64,000 nucleotides of DNA from Cryptomeria japonica. Its lineage: Eukaryota > Streptophyta > Pinopsida > Cupressales > Cupressaceae. Made by a program: the position numbers and the translations under genes. The stretch is from the NCBI RefSeq assembly GCF_030272615.1, contig NC_081409.1:875819594-875883593 (forward strand). The letters run 5' to 3'. Positions 32,298-44,079 of this stretch are shown piece by piece (the first letter of the stretch is position 1; each line of letters begins with the position of its first letter). The notes under the pieces were generated by a model that worked only from the letters and a program-made list of their open reading frames with translations, did not search any database and was not told the DNA's origin.

Positions 32298-35200
32298 ATG
32301 TCAGATTTTTATTTGCAAGATGTTCATATTTGTGATGATTATGAGTTAGATGAAGCTTTAGATGATTTTTTGAAACCTAAAGATACCAAACCTTCATTTT
32401 ACCAAAAACTCATAAACATTGTTACAATGCCATTTCGTTGTGATGAGAAAGATAAGTCGAATGATTCCTCTCAAGGGTACATTCCTATCAACTCTTCCAC
32501 TAAATCTAGTAATATGGTTGTTTTCAATGATCCCTTCTATGAAGAGATATCTCCTTTTGAATCAAAAGATAAACCTTTTAATAGATATGATCATGCTTTG
32601 TTAGATGATTCCCTTGATAACTTTGTGGCTCCTAAAAAACGCTCCCTTCATGAGGATCCTTTTGTGCAAGAAGATTACATTATCCCTACATTTCTTAGTG
32701 ATGGCATTTCCTTTTCCAACAAAATTCCCACTAGAGATGATGAATTAATGATAAATTCTTACCCTTCTCCTAAAGTTTGTCTTACCCATAAGCATCCCTT
32801 AGAGAAAGAAGATGAAATAAAAAGCAATTTCCTTAATTTTCTCTCCCCTAAAGATCATATTGAACATATTTTGAGGAAAGAGCATGAGTTTAACACATCT
32901 GTTGATGCTCTCCCTCCTAAGGATGAGGAATTAATAAACAATGTTATCTCCTCTCCCGAAATTGACAATACTTCAAACATTCCTTTCAACAACCTCACTA
33001 TTTGGGATGAACCATTAGAAGAAGGTATAGATTATTCTCTACCCCTAGCCAAAGAGGATGAAATCAAGATTGAAAACTTCCTTGATAGTTTCTCACCTTC
33101 CTTGAATCTCAATCATTCTCCCTCTAAAAATAAAGCATCTCCCTCTCCTCAACTTGGTTCTACTCATAAGGAAATCCTAGTTCTAAACAAGATGGTTAAC
33201 ATCTCTTTCAAAGATCTCAATCTCAAAAGTGAGACTTTAGAGAGTAATGTTGATCCTTCTCCTAGAGAGTTTATTCCCCATGTAGATCCTTTGATGATAA
33301 AGGATGATATGACCTTTCCTAGTATTACTCTGCCTACTGGAACATCAATGCCTACCCCTTGTCTCTCTCCTAAAATTGATTTAATCTATGATAAGATTTT
33401 AGTGCAAGAGAAGACTATCAATAATTCTTCCAACACTTTTGTTCATTCCTCTAAACCATCCTCAATTAATTTGATACGTGTAAATGAAACACCTAACAAA
33501 CCTCTCTTCACTGTCCAAGGTGCTTGTCCTTCTCAAAATTCTCAACCTTTAAGTAAGCCTATCTTAGTGGTTCAAGGTGGTTATGCTAATGATTCTTTTT
33601 GCACTCCTAAGAAACCTATTATTACTGTGCAAGGAGGTTATTCTACTAAGAGCCCTTATGAGTATGCTAAGCAACTAACTAGAGAGAGTTATAATGTGGT
33701 TGCTCATACCTATAATACTAGAAATAATAGGCAGCCTAATCCTCCTCCTGTTACTCCAGTTTCTCTTCCTAATCCTCAACCTATTCTTCCTCAAGCTCCT
33801 CGTATTTCACAAATGCTTAGTAAGGACTATGATCTCATAGAACAACTTAAAGCTACCCCTACTAAGATATCCCTTTGGGATTTGATCCAAACTTCTTCCG
33901 CTCATCATGGAATGTTACAAGATGCCTTGAAAGATTTGAATGTTCCTCCACCTAATACATCTAGTAATATAGTGTCTTTGGTTAACTCTGTGATGAATCC
34001 TAAAGCTCAAATTGTGTTTACTCAAGATGAGTTGCCTACTAGTGAAATTCAACATCAATATGATCCCTTGATGATTGTGGTTATCATAAATGACACTGCT
34101 ATAAGATGAACACTGGTAGATAATGGTTCTGGCCTTAATGTGTGTAGCATTAATCTATTGCATAAGATGAATGTGGATACATCCCTTATTGAGCCTGACT
34201 CTCGTCCCATTCGAGGCTTTGATAATGTGGCTAAGTCTTCATTAGGTATTATCACCTTACCCATCATAGTGGGACCTATTACTTTGCCTACTCCTATCCA
34301 TGTTATGTCGGGAAATCTAACATACAACTTGTAATTAGGGAGACCTTGGATTCACAGTATGCAAGTTGTCCCCTCTACATTGCATAGACAAGTTAAATTC
34401 ATTTATAATAATAAGACATATACCTTGATAGGTGATACTAATCTTCAAGCTTGTTTGCAAACATCTACTTCCAAAGGGAGTTCTTCTAAGCCTTCCTCTT
34501 CTAGTGATGACTCGTTAAACAAGATACCTATGGATGAATCATCACCCTCTGATAATCAAAATTCTTTGGATGAGTCTGAAGTTCCTGAAGAAGATTCTTC
34601 TCAACTTGAATCTACACATGAAAAGGCTTTTGATCCTGAGAAGGTTCTCGCAGAAGACGATTGGGGATCTCTTGATTTTAATCCCACCTTTGTAGGTGAG
34701 TATAGGGTTCCTCCTAGAGAGCTTAAAGTTAAAAAGAAGGAAGAAACTAGAGATCAATCAGTCTTACCTGAACCTATGAGCAATAATTTTGTGGCTGCTT
34801 CTCAAACTTCTTCTCCTCACACCTCTAATTCTGAAGAATTTGATTCTTTGTCTTATGGAAAACCACCTTTTCTTTCTGAAATGGCTAATCGTTATGGTCG
34901 TGGTTTTCATATTTTGGCTAAGAGTGGCTATAGTGGAAATGGTTGTGGCGCAAATGAACAAGGAATTAAAGTTCCTTTAGAACATAACATGCATGAATAT
35001 TCATTTGGACTTGGATATAATCTTTCTAAGCCCACCAAAGCATCTAAAAAATCATCTCTCAATGTGAATGCTATATTTAGTAGTGATGATGATCTCACTT
35101 CAACTAAATCATCTTCTACTTCTATCAACTCTCATTCCCCTCATAAGGAAATCTTGGCGATGAACAAATCTCTTTATGACTCCCCTCAAATTTCTAAATC

Positions 35201-35411
35201 CACTTATGAATCTTTATCTCCTATTCATCATAAAGTCCTTTCCTCCAGGGATAAGGCTCTAATAAATTACACTCATCCCTCTTCTAAGATTTCTTGTGAC
35301 TTTTCTTCTTCAATTTTTATCACTTTATACATGTTTTTGATCTCACTTATAGTTGAGCATTTAGCATGTCATGTTCAAATACCTCATTTAGTCTATCATG
35401 TCTTTAAATAA
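32298..35411 (+). pseudogene. Gag-like/aspartic protease/G-patch polyprotein with two in-frame stops
   Basis: A single frame of 1,037 codons is broken only by TGA at 34,107-34,109 and TAA at 34,332-34,334. The first 480 residues are disordered, rich in Ser/Asp/Pro, with repeats of the type KPI.TVQGGYS. Residues about 500-600 (YDLIEQLKATPTKISLWDLI, LQDALKDLNVP) are a block often found upstream of Tat/Ogre-type proteases. The protease shows LVDNGSGLNVCS, with DNG in place of DSG or DTG, then GFDNVAKSSLG and LGRPWIHSM. Downstream, a G-patch-like stretch reads RYGRGFHILAKSGYSGNGCG with a later GLGYNLSKP. No RT follows. The start ATG at 32,298 is the first in the frame, 200 bp after the LTR. The stops are single-base changes, so loss of function looks recent. 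Confidence 0.82.
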
Positions 35412-37198
35412 CATTAATGGCTATTATGTTCCTCATCATTATGTGACATTGGTAGCTCATTTACTAGGGGCTCATTGTCATTCATGATGGTAGAATTTCA
35501 AGTGCAATCATATTTTTGAAGCAACATAATAGCCTAATTTTTCTATGTTATCTCTTGTTCCTATGAGGTAATAGTGTGGAAATATTGATCATCTTTGCTA
35601 GATATGGGAGAAGATGTGTGTTCTCTTTCTTATCCTACCCACTTCTTATGAGGAGCATTTTACATACACTAATGTCTTGCTTGCATGAACTCATGTGAGT
35701 ATGTAGTACATTTTTCTTATGTCTAAATCTCTCCCTAGAAGATTGTGTAAGTCCTTCTCATTGACCTTATCCTTGGGAGGCAATGATTTTTCTTATTTTT
35801 ATCTAAGGATCCACTTTTTCCTATTTTGTGGATGGTGTGAACTTTATTACTTGATGTTATTCCTTGTATGCATTTGTTGTTGTTTGTTCAAGGATTCTCT
35901 CTTACAAAAGGTGTAAGTCCTTGACTACAACCTCTTTTGCACTTGGTAAAATACATCCATAATGAATTCACTCTCCCAATTGGGTTAAAAAGAGCGTCAT
36001 CCTTCATTAAGAATCACTTTCACCTCGCAAAAGAAGGAAGTATCGCATTCTTATTCTCTGCTTTGTCTTATTCTAGAAGGTGTTATATTTGTCTAAAACA
36101 ATTCCTCTCGGGGATATGTGTCTTTTGTACAAAGATCTCTTCTCCTCTAAGGATCTCCTTTACACATACTACAAGATATCCCTTTTCAACTATCTTATCC
36201 TTGCTTAAAACTCCCTTGCTTGGATCTATGACATTGTTGCATTTTTGGGGTATCTTCTTTTGTGATGAAGGTAGGTATCCTTGTTCTCCTTTGCTTATGA
36301 CATTACACTTTTTGAGCAGTGGGTCATTCTCGGAACTAGAGCACAGACTCTTAGAACGAGATGTCTCCATTTTTCTTTTATGCAACGTGATTATTCTCGG
36401 AACCAGAGCACAAACTCTTAGAGCGAGATGTCACGCTTTTGTACTATACATATACAGGTTGTAGCATACTCAGGCATAGACTCCTATGAGGTGCTTCTAA
36501 CCTCCCTTAAACACACATGCACGAGGTTGAGTGGAACTAGCGGCATAAGGCTAGACTTTCTCACTCTCCTCCCTTACATGGATCACCTAGACAGACTCTA
36601 GGGGCTAGTTTTCCATGTCCCTTTTTCCATGGATCACCTAGACAAGATCTAGGGGCGAGAAGTCCATGTTTTCTCTCTCACTATTCTTCTCATGGATCAC
36701 CAATGTGTGTATTCATGCTTTTTTCCTTTCTTTTCTTCTCTTTGAATTTCGTTTCCATTTACATCCTTCATCTTGTGTTAGAGAACTCTTAAATCTTCAC
36801 ACTCTTTATTGTGTTGGAATTTAGATTTAGTCCTCTTTCTTACCAAATGATTCTCCATTAGTTTTTGATCTCATATCAAATCTTCTTGTGAGCATTTGTC
36901 ATCAATATTCTTTAACAATTCGAAGTGGTAAACATGATACCCTGTTTCAACTCACTAAAATTAGCAAGCCGAAACTGGGGGGGGCATATAGCTACCCTCG
37001 AATTTTCATCACCTTCCTTAGTAAGCATTAGGTGATTTTGTGATCTAAAATGTGTTTTGTAGGGTGCGGTTCCTAACTATGTACTGCAGATACCACTGGG
37101 GGCTTCGTTCGACAGACTTATGGATATATTCTTTTTCAAATAATGTTTACTTTTCTGTACTTTAGCTTGCATATGCACGTAGTGTTCATATGACCGCT
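35412..37198 (+). other. Non-coding 3' region of the Tat-like element
   Basis: About 1.8 kb with no RT, RNase H or integrase motif. A repeat with the word ATTCTCGGAAC.AGAGCACA occurs at 36,326 and 36,393. Another with CATGGATCACCTAGACA..ATCTAGGGGC occurs at about 36,577 and 36,628, with a partial copy at 36,691. An internal purine run (AAACTGGGGGGGG) lies at about 36,972-36,984, well before the true PPT. The sequence seems to replace the pol region. Confidence 0.6.
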
Positions 37199-37213
37199 AA
37201 AGTGGGGGCTAAA
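37199..37213 (+). other. Polypurine tract of Tat-like element
   Basis: AAAGTGGGGGCTAAA abuts the 3' LTR start TGTAGC at 37,214. It resembles PPTs of Tat/Ogre-type elements. Confidence 0.75.
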
Positions 37214-38819
37214 TGTAGCATCGTAAATTGTACACACTTGCTAGGGTGGTACAATTTCACACCTAGTTTAGCACCCACCTTGGTGCATTTTGCATTTTGC
37301 ATTGAATTTCCCCTTTAGCACTTAATTAATTAAATTAATTAGGTCTAAGGTTCTATTTTATCATCTCCCATATCATAAAGTTGGGCCCTTTTCACTAAAG
37401 TGTGCCCCTTTCATTTTATTCCTCTAATACATCATTTAATCAAAAACCCTAATTAGGTCCTATTTTGAACTTGGGGGCTTGATTTCGGGGGTCAAAACAT
37501 CTCGAAATCAGCTGTAACTTCGGGATTCTCTCTAAAATCATCATAGCCGACGGCCCTCAAAATTTGGTGAAAAGTTGTCAGGACCATGGCGCCCGGCGTG
37601 CACATGGTCCCGGACATTTTTCCCAAAATTTTAGGAGCGCAATCCAATCATAAAATAAAGCTTAACCCCAAGAAATTGGCGGGAGATTCAATCTCTAGGT
37701 CGGCCAAAAGTTGAAATTAAGACCTAGGGTTTCATATATAAGAGCTCTCTTTCTTCATTTGAAAGGATCCGAATTTTGGTTTCAAGGACCTTCTATGCAG
37801 TGAAAGAGTAGATCTTTGAAGACTTCAACAACATTCAACATCCATCCATCAAGCATCTATCAATTTCATTCATCCATTTAGGGCTTTGAAGGGATTGAAG
37901 AACAATAAGGGATCACCGACTGAAGATTGGCTTGTACCCCTCCCTTGGGGTTGGGTATGATTTCATGTTGTTTTCATGTCTTTGCATAAGCTTCATCATA
38001 TCATTTGTATTCATGCTTTAGATTACTTTGCATCTTGATTTAGAGCATCTTACATTATCATGTACAAGCAATTAGGGTTTACTTTCTAGGTTGCCCTAGT
38101 TTGCTTACTTGCATTTTCGGATCTTGCACACACACTACTTTTACAATACAACTTGGCTATTTGTGGAGGTGGAAATCACCAAAGCGGGGGTTTGACTAAG
38201 GCAAAACCCTATATAGCCGCCCAACATCCCTTTTCAGATATAAGTGCAGGTTTTGGGATTTGGACGACACCGCAAGTTGCAGATCCGACGGAAGCAGACG
38301 AAGACCGAACCATACACCAGATTTCAGAGAAAAAGACCAAGACAGGGGCGTGGGGCGCCCTGGTCCTGCCAGGATAGGGTCGCTAGGTGCCCTGGTCCTT
38401 CTGTCAGACAGCATGTTTCAAACAGCTTTTCAGGTTGCAGAACAACAGTTTCAGGAGCAGAATTAGGACAGTGGCGCCCGCGCACCCATCCCGAACATTT
38501 TCACTCAAATTTTAACCCCAGGTACACATCTGCATTCTCCTTTTATCCTTGTGTTTACATCTTTTCATCACTTGATCTCAATCTTGCAATCTTGTTACTA
38601 GTTCATACTTGCACTCTAAGGCTAGGAATTGAACTTGTATCATTTTATCTTTCAATTACAACAAAGGATTAGAAATCCTAATAGGTAGCCCGTGGCTCTC
38701 TCTTCCACAAAAAGAAGTAGCCAATTGTGTGATACCTCTAGGCTCTTTCATATTCCACAATGTGTGTCAAAAGGTAGGATTAGGACATGTTAGCCTGGTC
38801 TCACTTTTTCCCCTACACA
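37214..38819 (+). repeat. 3' LTR of Tat-like element
   Basis: It begins TGTAGCATCGTAAATTG and ends CCCCTACACA. It matches the 5' LTR closely over 1.6 kb, apart from the minisatellite and CA-run length changes. The TATA box is near 37,733-37,740. Confidence 0.92.
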
Positions 38820-38824
38820 CCTTA

Positions 38825-39503
38825 ATTCATTTAGGTATCGGGTAACTTTTTCACTCTCCTCTTCCTTTGTCTTAGACTTCATATATAGCCTTTGGAACTC
38901 CTCAATGTAAGAGTTCATATCCATCTCCTTTTGCTTGAGATTTTTCCTCCTCTTGTGAAGTTGAACTTCATAATCCTTGGGTACATAAGCCTCCTTTACT
39001 AAGGCAACTATCTTTTTCCAAGAAACAATCTTGGGTTTGTTATCCTTTTCTCTCTCCTCATGGACAAAGTTCCACCAAGTTAGGGCGGCTCCCTTCAACT
39101 TGGATTTAGCAATCTTCACCTTCTAGTGCCCTAGAATGTCTTCACATTCAAAGAAACTGGACAGGGAGTCTATCCAATCCACCACTACATCTGGTTCCAT
39201 CTTCCCAGTGAAAGTTGGCAAATCAATCTTCTGCTCCATGGTTCTTCTATCCATGGACTTGAGGGCATTAAGGAAGTGCCTCTGGTCAGGAGGAATCTCC
39301 TCTTCCTCTGGCATAGGGATCTCATCTTCATCCCCTTCTTCACTACTACTAGTGCCTCCATCTTCCTTCCCATCTAATCTACCCCTCAACCTCTCTATCT
39401 CCTTCTACATGGCCTTGCAAGCATTGGCCTGCTCTCTCACAATCTTTGCCAATTCCATGTTGGTGATTGGTCCCCTAGGGACTTCTTCCTCTTTATCTAC
39501 CAT
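38825..39503 (-). pseudogene. Chromovirus gag, N-terminal part
   Basis: The minus-strand ATG at 39,503 begins MVDKEEEVPRGPITNMELA, 40 bp after the PBS. Stops near 39,407 and 39,122 are both CAG to TAG. The domain reads FLNALKSMDRRT, LPTFTGKMEPDVVVDWIDSL, AKSKLKGAALTWW and MDMNSYIEEFQRLYMKS, the usual retrotransposon Gag (Retrotrans_gag) core. It breaks off after RYLNELR at the CCTTA target site, where the Tat-like element is inserted, and resumes at 30,438. Confidence 0.87.
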
Positions 39504-39542
39504 TTTCTCAAAATCACTATCTCTTTAACAAGACCGCTACTA

Positions 39543-39554
39543 GCTCTGATACCA
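39543..39554 (-). other. Primer binding site of the chromovirus
   Basis: The minus strand reads TGGTATCAGAGC two bases inside the LTR at 39,557, matching initiator methionine tRNA. Confidence 0.9.
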
Positions 39555-39556
39555 CT

Positions 39557-41073
39557 TGATGCAGAGCCCTCCTTGTATCTTGTCAAACACTTCAGTATGT
39601 ATGACACTGTCCCTCAAAACACCAATAGGATCCTACAAAGCAAGGCTCTATAATCTTAGTTCCAACTTCCCATTTCACTCCAAGATTCATCCTACTCAAA
39701 TTGGGTAACTTGCTCCATTATGCATCATGAATCCTCCTAAGGTTCCTAACCTTCACAACACCTATTTTGGATCATACAATACTCACATGGACCAGACCAA
39801 ACACTGGTTTCAAGGATTTAACCCAATTCCCTATGACACCTTCACAATTAGGCATATTTGCTTGTAGCCCTTAGAGAAGGGTAATGGGACCTTATGTCCA
39901 AACATTTCCAAACACCCTGGAAAACAAATCATTGATTCAGATACCCTTTATGGTCTTACACAATTCCCCAAGAGGAGAAGTCAAGATCTGATAAGGAAAG
40001 GTCTAAACCCGATGATGACCAATTGTCCTAAAGGGCTAATTAGGCCTCCATTTGTGAAGCAACTATATCAAAATGGACACACCTTATAGCCACAAACCCA
40101 TGAGCATGTGGGTAACCATAAACCATTATAGATTCTAGGGTTACACGCCTAGAATCATCACGAATTGTCTTCTAGGGTAACTATTGTATTCTAAGGGATA
40201 GGTAGCCACATAGAGATGTCTACGTAGAGCTTGATCAAACACACATCTCCCTTGCTCCTCCTACAAAATGATTTTGGAATCATATATTAAATAGGCCACA
40301 CTTGCATTCCACCCATTTCCATAAAATTTAGATGGACAGGTTGCAAGTTATGGCCATGGGAAGGCAAAACCCTAGGTAAACCCTGGTTTTCCGGGTACCT
40401 ACAACAAAACTTGGATATCTGGAGAAAAACAAATGATCAAGACCTAAACTCAAGACCAAATCATTGGTAACTCACTACACTAACAAAATCACAATATTGG
40501 GGATTGGTCCCAATCCTTACAACTACATATCTCATGCCAAAACTTCACATTTGTAGGAAAAACTCAGAATTTCTTATTGTTTGCAATCATAAAATATTTC
40601 TCCATACAGTATAGCCTTGGTAATTATGTCTTCAAGGTTTTTATACCCATCTACAACTTCTCTCAACCAAAAACAAGAGGTTAGAGCTATTGGAGGAGTT
40701 AGACCAACAAGAATTCAAAAATTTGCACAAAAGTTGCCCATGACAACTTTTGACAAAGTTGTCAAAAATGTCATTTCTTGCACCCAAATGACTTGGGTCA
40801 AGAATAACACCTCTAAACACCCTAGAAGAAAATAAAACAATTAAAACCACTAGGAAAAACATAACCTAAACATACTTAGTCCCCTTTTGTCCAAAAGTCC
40901 TAATTGGCTTATCAAGATGCCAAAATAGGAGTTTGGCTCACAAGATGGGGTCCTTTATTACAAACACAAAATGCATCATTGAAACACAAGGAAAACATCC
41001 TAAGACATGTTTAAGGTCTTATCCTTACTCCTCTAAGCCTGAATGATCATGTTGAAGGGGTGCCCCTGCACCA
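39557..41073 (-). repeat. 5' LTR of the minus-strand chromovirus
   Basis: Plus-strand ends are TGATGCAGAGCCC and TGCCCCTGCACCA, matching the left copy. It is followed by the target-site duplication AGTTT. Divergence from the left LTR is visibly higher than for the nested Tat-like pair, in line with an older insertion. Confidence 0.92.
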
Positions 41074-41191
41074 AGTTTGTTCTTGTTTTGCAGTTTCAGC
41101 AATTCATTCTACATTTGCTCACTGGATCTTGCGGAGCTAGATTTTGATTGTGGACTTGTTCGTTTTCCTTATCCTAATTCAGCGAGACATT

Positions 41192-41810
41192 TGGGTGTTT
41201 TCCCGACAAGTTATCACTTCCGAAATCTGAGACAATTTTCTAGCTTAGAGCACCAGAACTGCTTGGAGCTATTTTTTTATTGGTGAATCTTGTGGATTAT
41301 TTTTATCGCTTGTGAAACTTCATTTTGTTGTTTCCAAAGTTGCTTGGTGTGTGGCCAACCTTTCCTTAGGTCTGCACTTAATTCTATGATTTTTCAAGAG
41401 GGATCTCTTTGGTGGAGGTCAGCCTGGTAGTTTTACACATTTCATTATGTTCATCGACATTTGTTCCCTCTTGGGCTGACATGGATCATTATTGATCATA
41501 TAATCAATGTAATTGAGCATTATAATTCAGTTGTTAGAACATAGAAGAATGATCCTGAGGTTAGGAGGTTCAGAGTTGGCTCGCATTCTTGCTTGAGCCC
41601 AAATGTTGCATAACACACATGTTTTGTACTTAGGCCTATGAACCAAATTTTGTGAGCTTGCATGTTGCTGATAGTTTGTAACTGATTTTCATGAAATAAT
41701 ATAGTTTATTTCTGCATGTCCTCCATCACATTGAGTTGTTTCTATTGTGTGACTCTTGTTGCACAGTCTGTACTGTTCTCTTTGAGAACTCTCCCATGGT
41801 GACTGCACCA
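41192..41810 (+). repeat. 5' LTR of the old Gypsy element
   Basis: It begins near TGGGTGTTTTCCCGAC and ends GGTGACTGCACCA. It shares with the 3' copy the words GTGTGGCCAACCTTTCCTTAG, TTCATCGACATTTGTTCC and GAACATAGAAGAAT.ATCC. The exact first base is uncertain. Confidence 0.8.
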
Positions 41811-41812
41811 AG

Positions 41813-41824
41813 TGGTCTCAGAGC
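41813..41824 (+). other. Primer binding site, one mismatch
   Basis: TGGTCTCAGAGC lies two bases after the LTR, one base different from the TGGTATCAGAGC initiator-tRNA site. Confidence 0.8.
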
Positions 41825-41920
41825 AAGTTTTTGTTTCGAAGATTGCAGATTCCTGTTCAATTTTGTTATGGGGTGACGGATTGAGAATCTGGCCTGCAGC
41901 TACAGAGGATTGGCGTAAAA

Positions 41921-42635
41921 ATGGCCCAAAGAAATGTTAGAGGTGTTGCAGAGCGTGGAAATGCAAACCCTGTTGTGATGGAAACATTGAGAGGAATTGC
42001 AGCCCAATTATAAGCCATTGAAATGAACCAAAGAAGAGGTTGACATGTTGAAGATGTAAGCGAAGATAAAGAAGAAGAAGTGGTAGCTGGAGAACAAGGA
42101 GAAAATCCACTAGTGAACCGTCCAAACGAAGAAAGGTTTATAAGAGAATTGTCAAGAGCGAATAATAGACCACACTTTACCCCACTAGATTATGATGGAA
42201 AGTTGGATATAGATGAATTGCTAGATTGGATCACGAAAATGAAAAAGTATTTTGATTTCAAAGGCACCACTAAAGATAGAAAGGTGAGATATGCTTTCAC
42301 TAAGTTGAAAAGTCATGCATCTCTTTGGTGGGAACATTTGTAGGTAGATAGACAAAGAAAAGGTAAATAGAAGATCAAATCTTGGGAGCAAATGGTTAGT
42401 AAGTTGAAACCAAAGTCCATGCCTACCGATTATCAAGTGAATCTGTTCTAGAAGTTGCGGAACCTGAAGCAAGAGGAATCTTGTGTGAAGGAGTATACTA
42501 AAACATTCTATAATTTAAATATCAGATCCATACATACTAATGATGAGATTGAACATGTTATTGGTTTAAAAAAATTGATCTTTTTGGTGTTTAGATTCAC
42601 GTCGGGTTCACCAAATGATGCTCTGCAAAATGGTT
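41921..42635 (+). pseudogene. Gypsy gag remnant
   Basis: The frame starts MAQRNVRGVAERG and is interrupted by several stops (near 42,012, 42,045, 42,342 and 42,450). It keeps the Gag core: FTPLDYDGKLDIDELLDW, TKLKSHASLWWEHL, and NLKQEESCVKEYTKTFYNL. It ends at ALQNGLR, where a solo LTR is inserted. The matrix and capsid-like part is recognisable, but no zinc knuckle remains downstream. Gag would have formed the particle shell. Confidence 0.8.
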
Positions 42636-44003
42636 TGAGGTTAGTCTAAGATAAATAACACAAGACACAAGAAAATCGTTAGTGTTAATCAATCAGAAAC
42701 TAATCTAAACAGGCATATCAAAAGAGATACTAAAAACATGAAAGCATATTTAACTAAAGAAGCAAATATGATGAGGCATCTCCAAATACCTCCTAACATG
42801 CTCTTAGCTCCTTCTCCCTTGTTCCTCTCCTCTCCAAGTTCCAAAATAGTGTAGCTCTCAGCAGCTTTTTGTACTATGGATGCTTATGGAGGATTGAGGT
42901 TTGGGTATTTTGCTCAAAATGTAAAATGAAAAGCTAAAATACTAGATGCTGTTAAAATGATTGATTTTAACCAAAATAACAAGATTTTAGTTTGCTATGC
43001 TAAATGCTCTCTAAAATGCCTATAGGTTAAATGCATACAAGTTTTCAGGATCTAGATTATGAAGAAATGGGCTCTATTTATAGGGAAAATGGAGCAATGG
43101 ATGGTTGAGATTGAGCAATCTCAACAAGGGTCAGGATTGAATGATTTCAAATCCATGTGAGGGCTTTCAACCCAATCCCAAGATGACAAGTGTCAATGTG
43201 AGATAGGTTGAGAGGAGAGGGAATAAGCATTAAATGCTTGACATGACTTTGGGAGTTAAAGTCAAGGTTAATTGAATGAATAAACTCTTTATTCAAAGAA
43301 TAAAGCTTTTATCCAATGGATAAATTCTTGTGCAAAGGCAAGAAGGATAAATATGGTCAAAGAAATAAATGCTTGGGAGGACAAGTTTGAAATTTCCATA
43401 AATGGTTATGTAAGAGCCATAAATGGTCATGTAAGAGCCATTAGTGGTTTTGAAAGACTTTGGGGGTTAATTTGTTGAACACACAAAGTTTTAAATGCTT
43501 TTCAAAGACTTTTGAAGTCTTTGAGAAGTGACTCCATTTTGCTTAGGAATGTGGCAATAATTAGGGGATGGATTAGGCTAATTAGGAAGGGGTTAGAAGA
43601 ATCTAGAAGGGGATTAGATTTTGCAAGTGGATTTGGTGGGTGAGGGAAAATAGGATTTTATTAAAAATAAAAATTCATTTATTTCAATAAATGTGTGCAA
43701 GTTGCATTTTTAGGAAAATGCAAGTGGAGGGGGGATAATGATTTAAATAAATGTTTTTATTTAATTATTTAAAAGAGGAATAGGGGGATTTTAATTAAAT
43801 AAATAGATTTTATTTATTTAATTGATTGGAATTTGATTTAATGAATTAATTAAAATAAATTGAAAAATTTATTTAATTAATAGAAGAATGTTTGGGGATG
43901 AATTAATTAAATATTAATTTAATTAACTGATGGCTAGTGGATTTTTAATCAAATAAATAGCGAATATTTATTTAATTAAGCTGGACAGATTTGTGTGACT
44001 ACA
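42636..44003 (-). repeat. Solo LTR, antisense, inserted in gag
   Basis: About 1.37 kb with no coding potential separates gag from protease. On the minus strand it would start TGTAGTCACACAAATC at 44,003 and end at about 42,636 with CTAACCTCA. A TATA box on the minus strand (CTATAAATAG) lies near 43,074-43,083. The 43,650-43,980 part is an AT-rich TTAATTAAATAAAT array. Its promoter resembles the LTR fragment at 1-388. The flanking bases do not form a clean duplication, so boundaries are approximate and some flank was probably lost. Confidence 0.6.
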
Positions 44004-44079
44004 AAGCCCATACTGGATAAGCTAATAAACCGGAAGACGGAGAATTGCTAGTGATGAGGAGAGATTTGTGTTATACCAG

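Larger units (their letters stand above)
30444..38819 (+). mobile_element. Tat-like Gypsy element without RT, TSD CCTTA, nested in chromovirus gag
   Basis: Long LTRs (30,444-32,096 and 37,214-38,819) are flanked by CCTTA at 30,439-30,443 and 38,820-38,824. The host gag reads smoothly across the site once the element is removed. The PBS-like TGGTGAACCTGACGTG at 32,100-32,115 and the purine tract AAAGTGGGGGCTAAA at 37,199-37,213 give the plus orientation. One long frame encodes a Gag-like, protease and G-patch polyprotein. No RT, RNase H or integrase follows, only about 1.8 kb of non-coding sequence. The LTRs are very similar, so this is among the younger insertions here. It is non-autonomous. 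Confidence 0.93.
24951..41073 (-). mobile_element. Gypsy chromovirus-type LTR retrotransposon, TSD AGTTT, host of a nested element
   Basis: LTRs at 24,951-26,466 and 39,557-41,073 (1,516 and 1,517 bp) are flanked by AGTTT at 24,946-24,950 and 41,074-41,078. A PBS for initiator tRNA lies beside the right LTR, so the sense strand is minus. Reading from right to left it encodes gag, protease, RT, RNase H, integrase and a C-terminal chromodomain-like region. That order and the chromodomain place it with plant Gypsy chromoviruses. Its gag is split by the insertion at 30,444-38,819. Without that insertion it would be about 7.7 kb. Frameshifts and stops throughout make it inactive. Confidence 0.93.

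Noticed and set aside
32298-35411. Plant pararetrovirus (caulimovirus) remnant
   Set aside because: The protein sits between clear LTRs with a TSD and has no movement-protein, coat or RT motif.
35937-36464. 175-codon plus-strand frame in the Tat-like 3' region
   Set aside because: It includes the tandem repeats and lacks RT, integrase or envelope motifs; codon use looks random.
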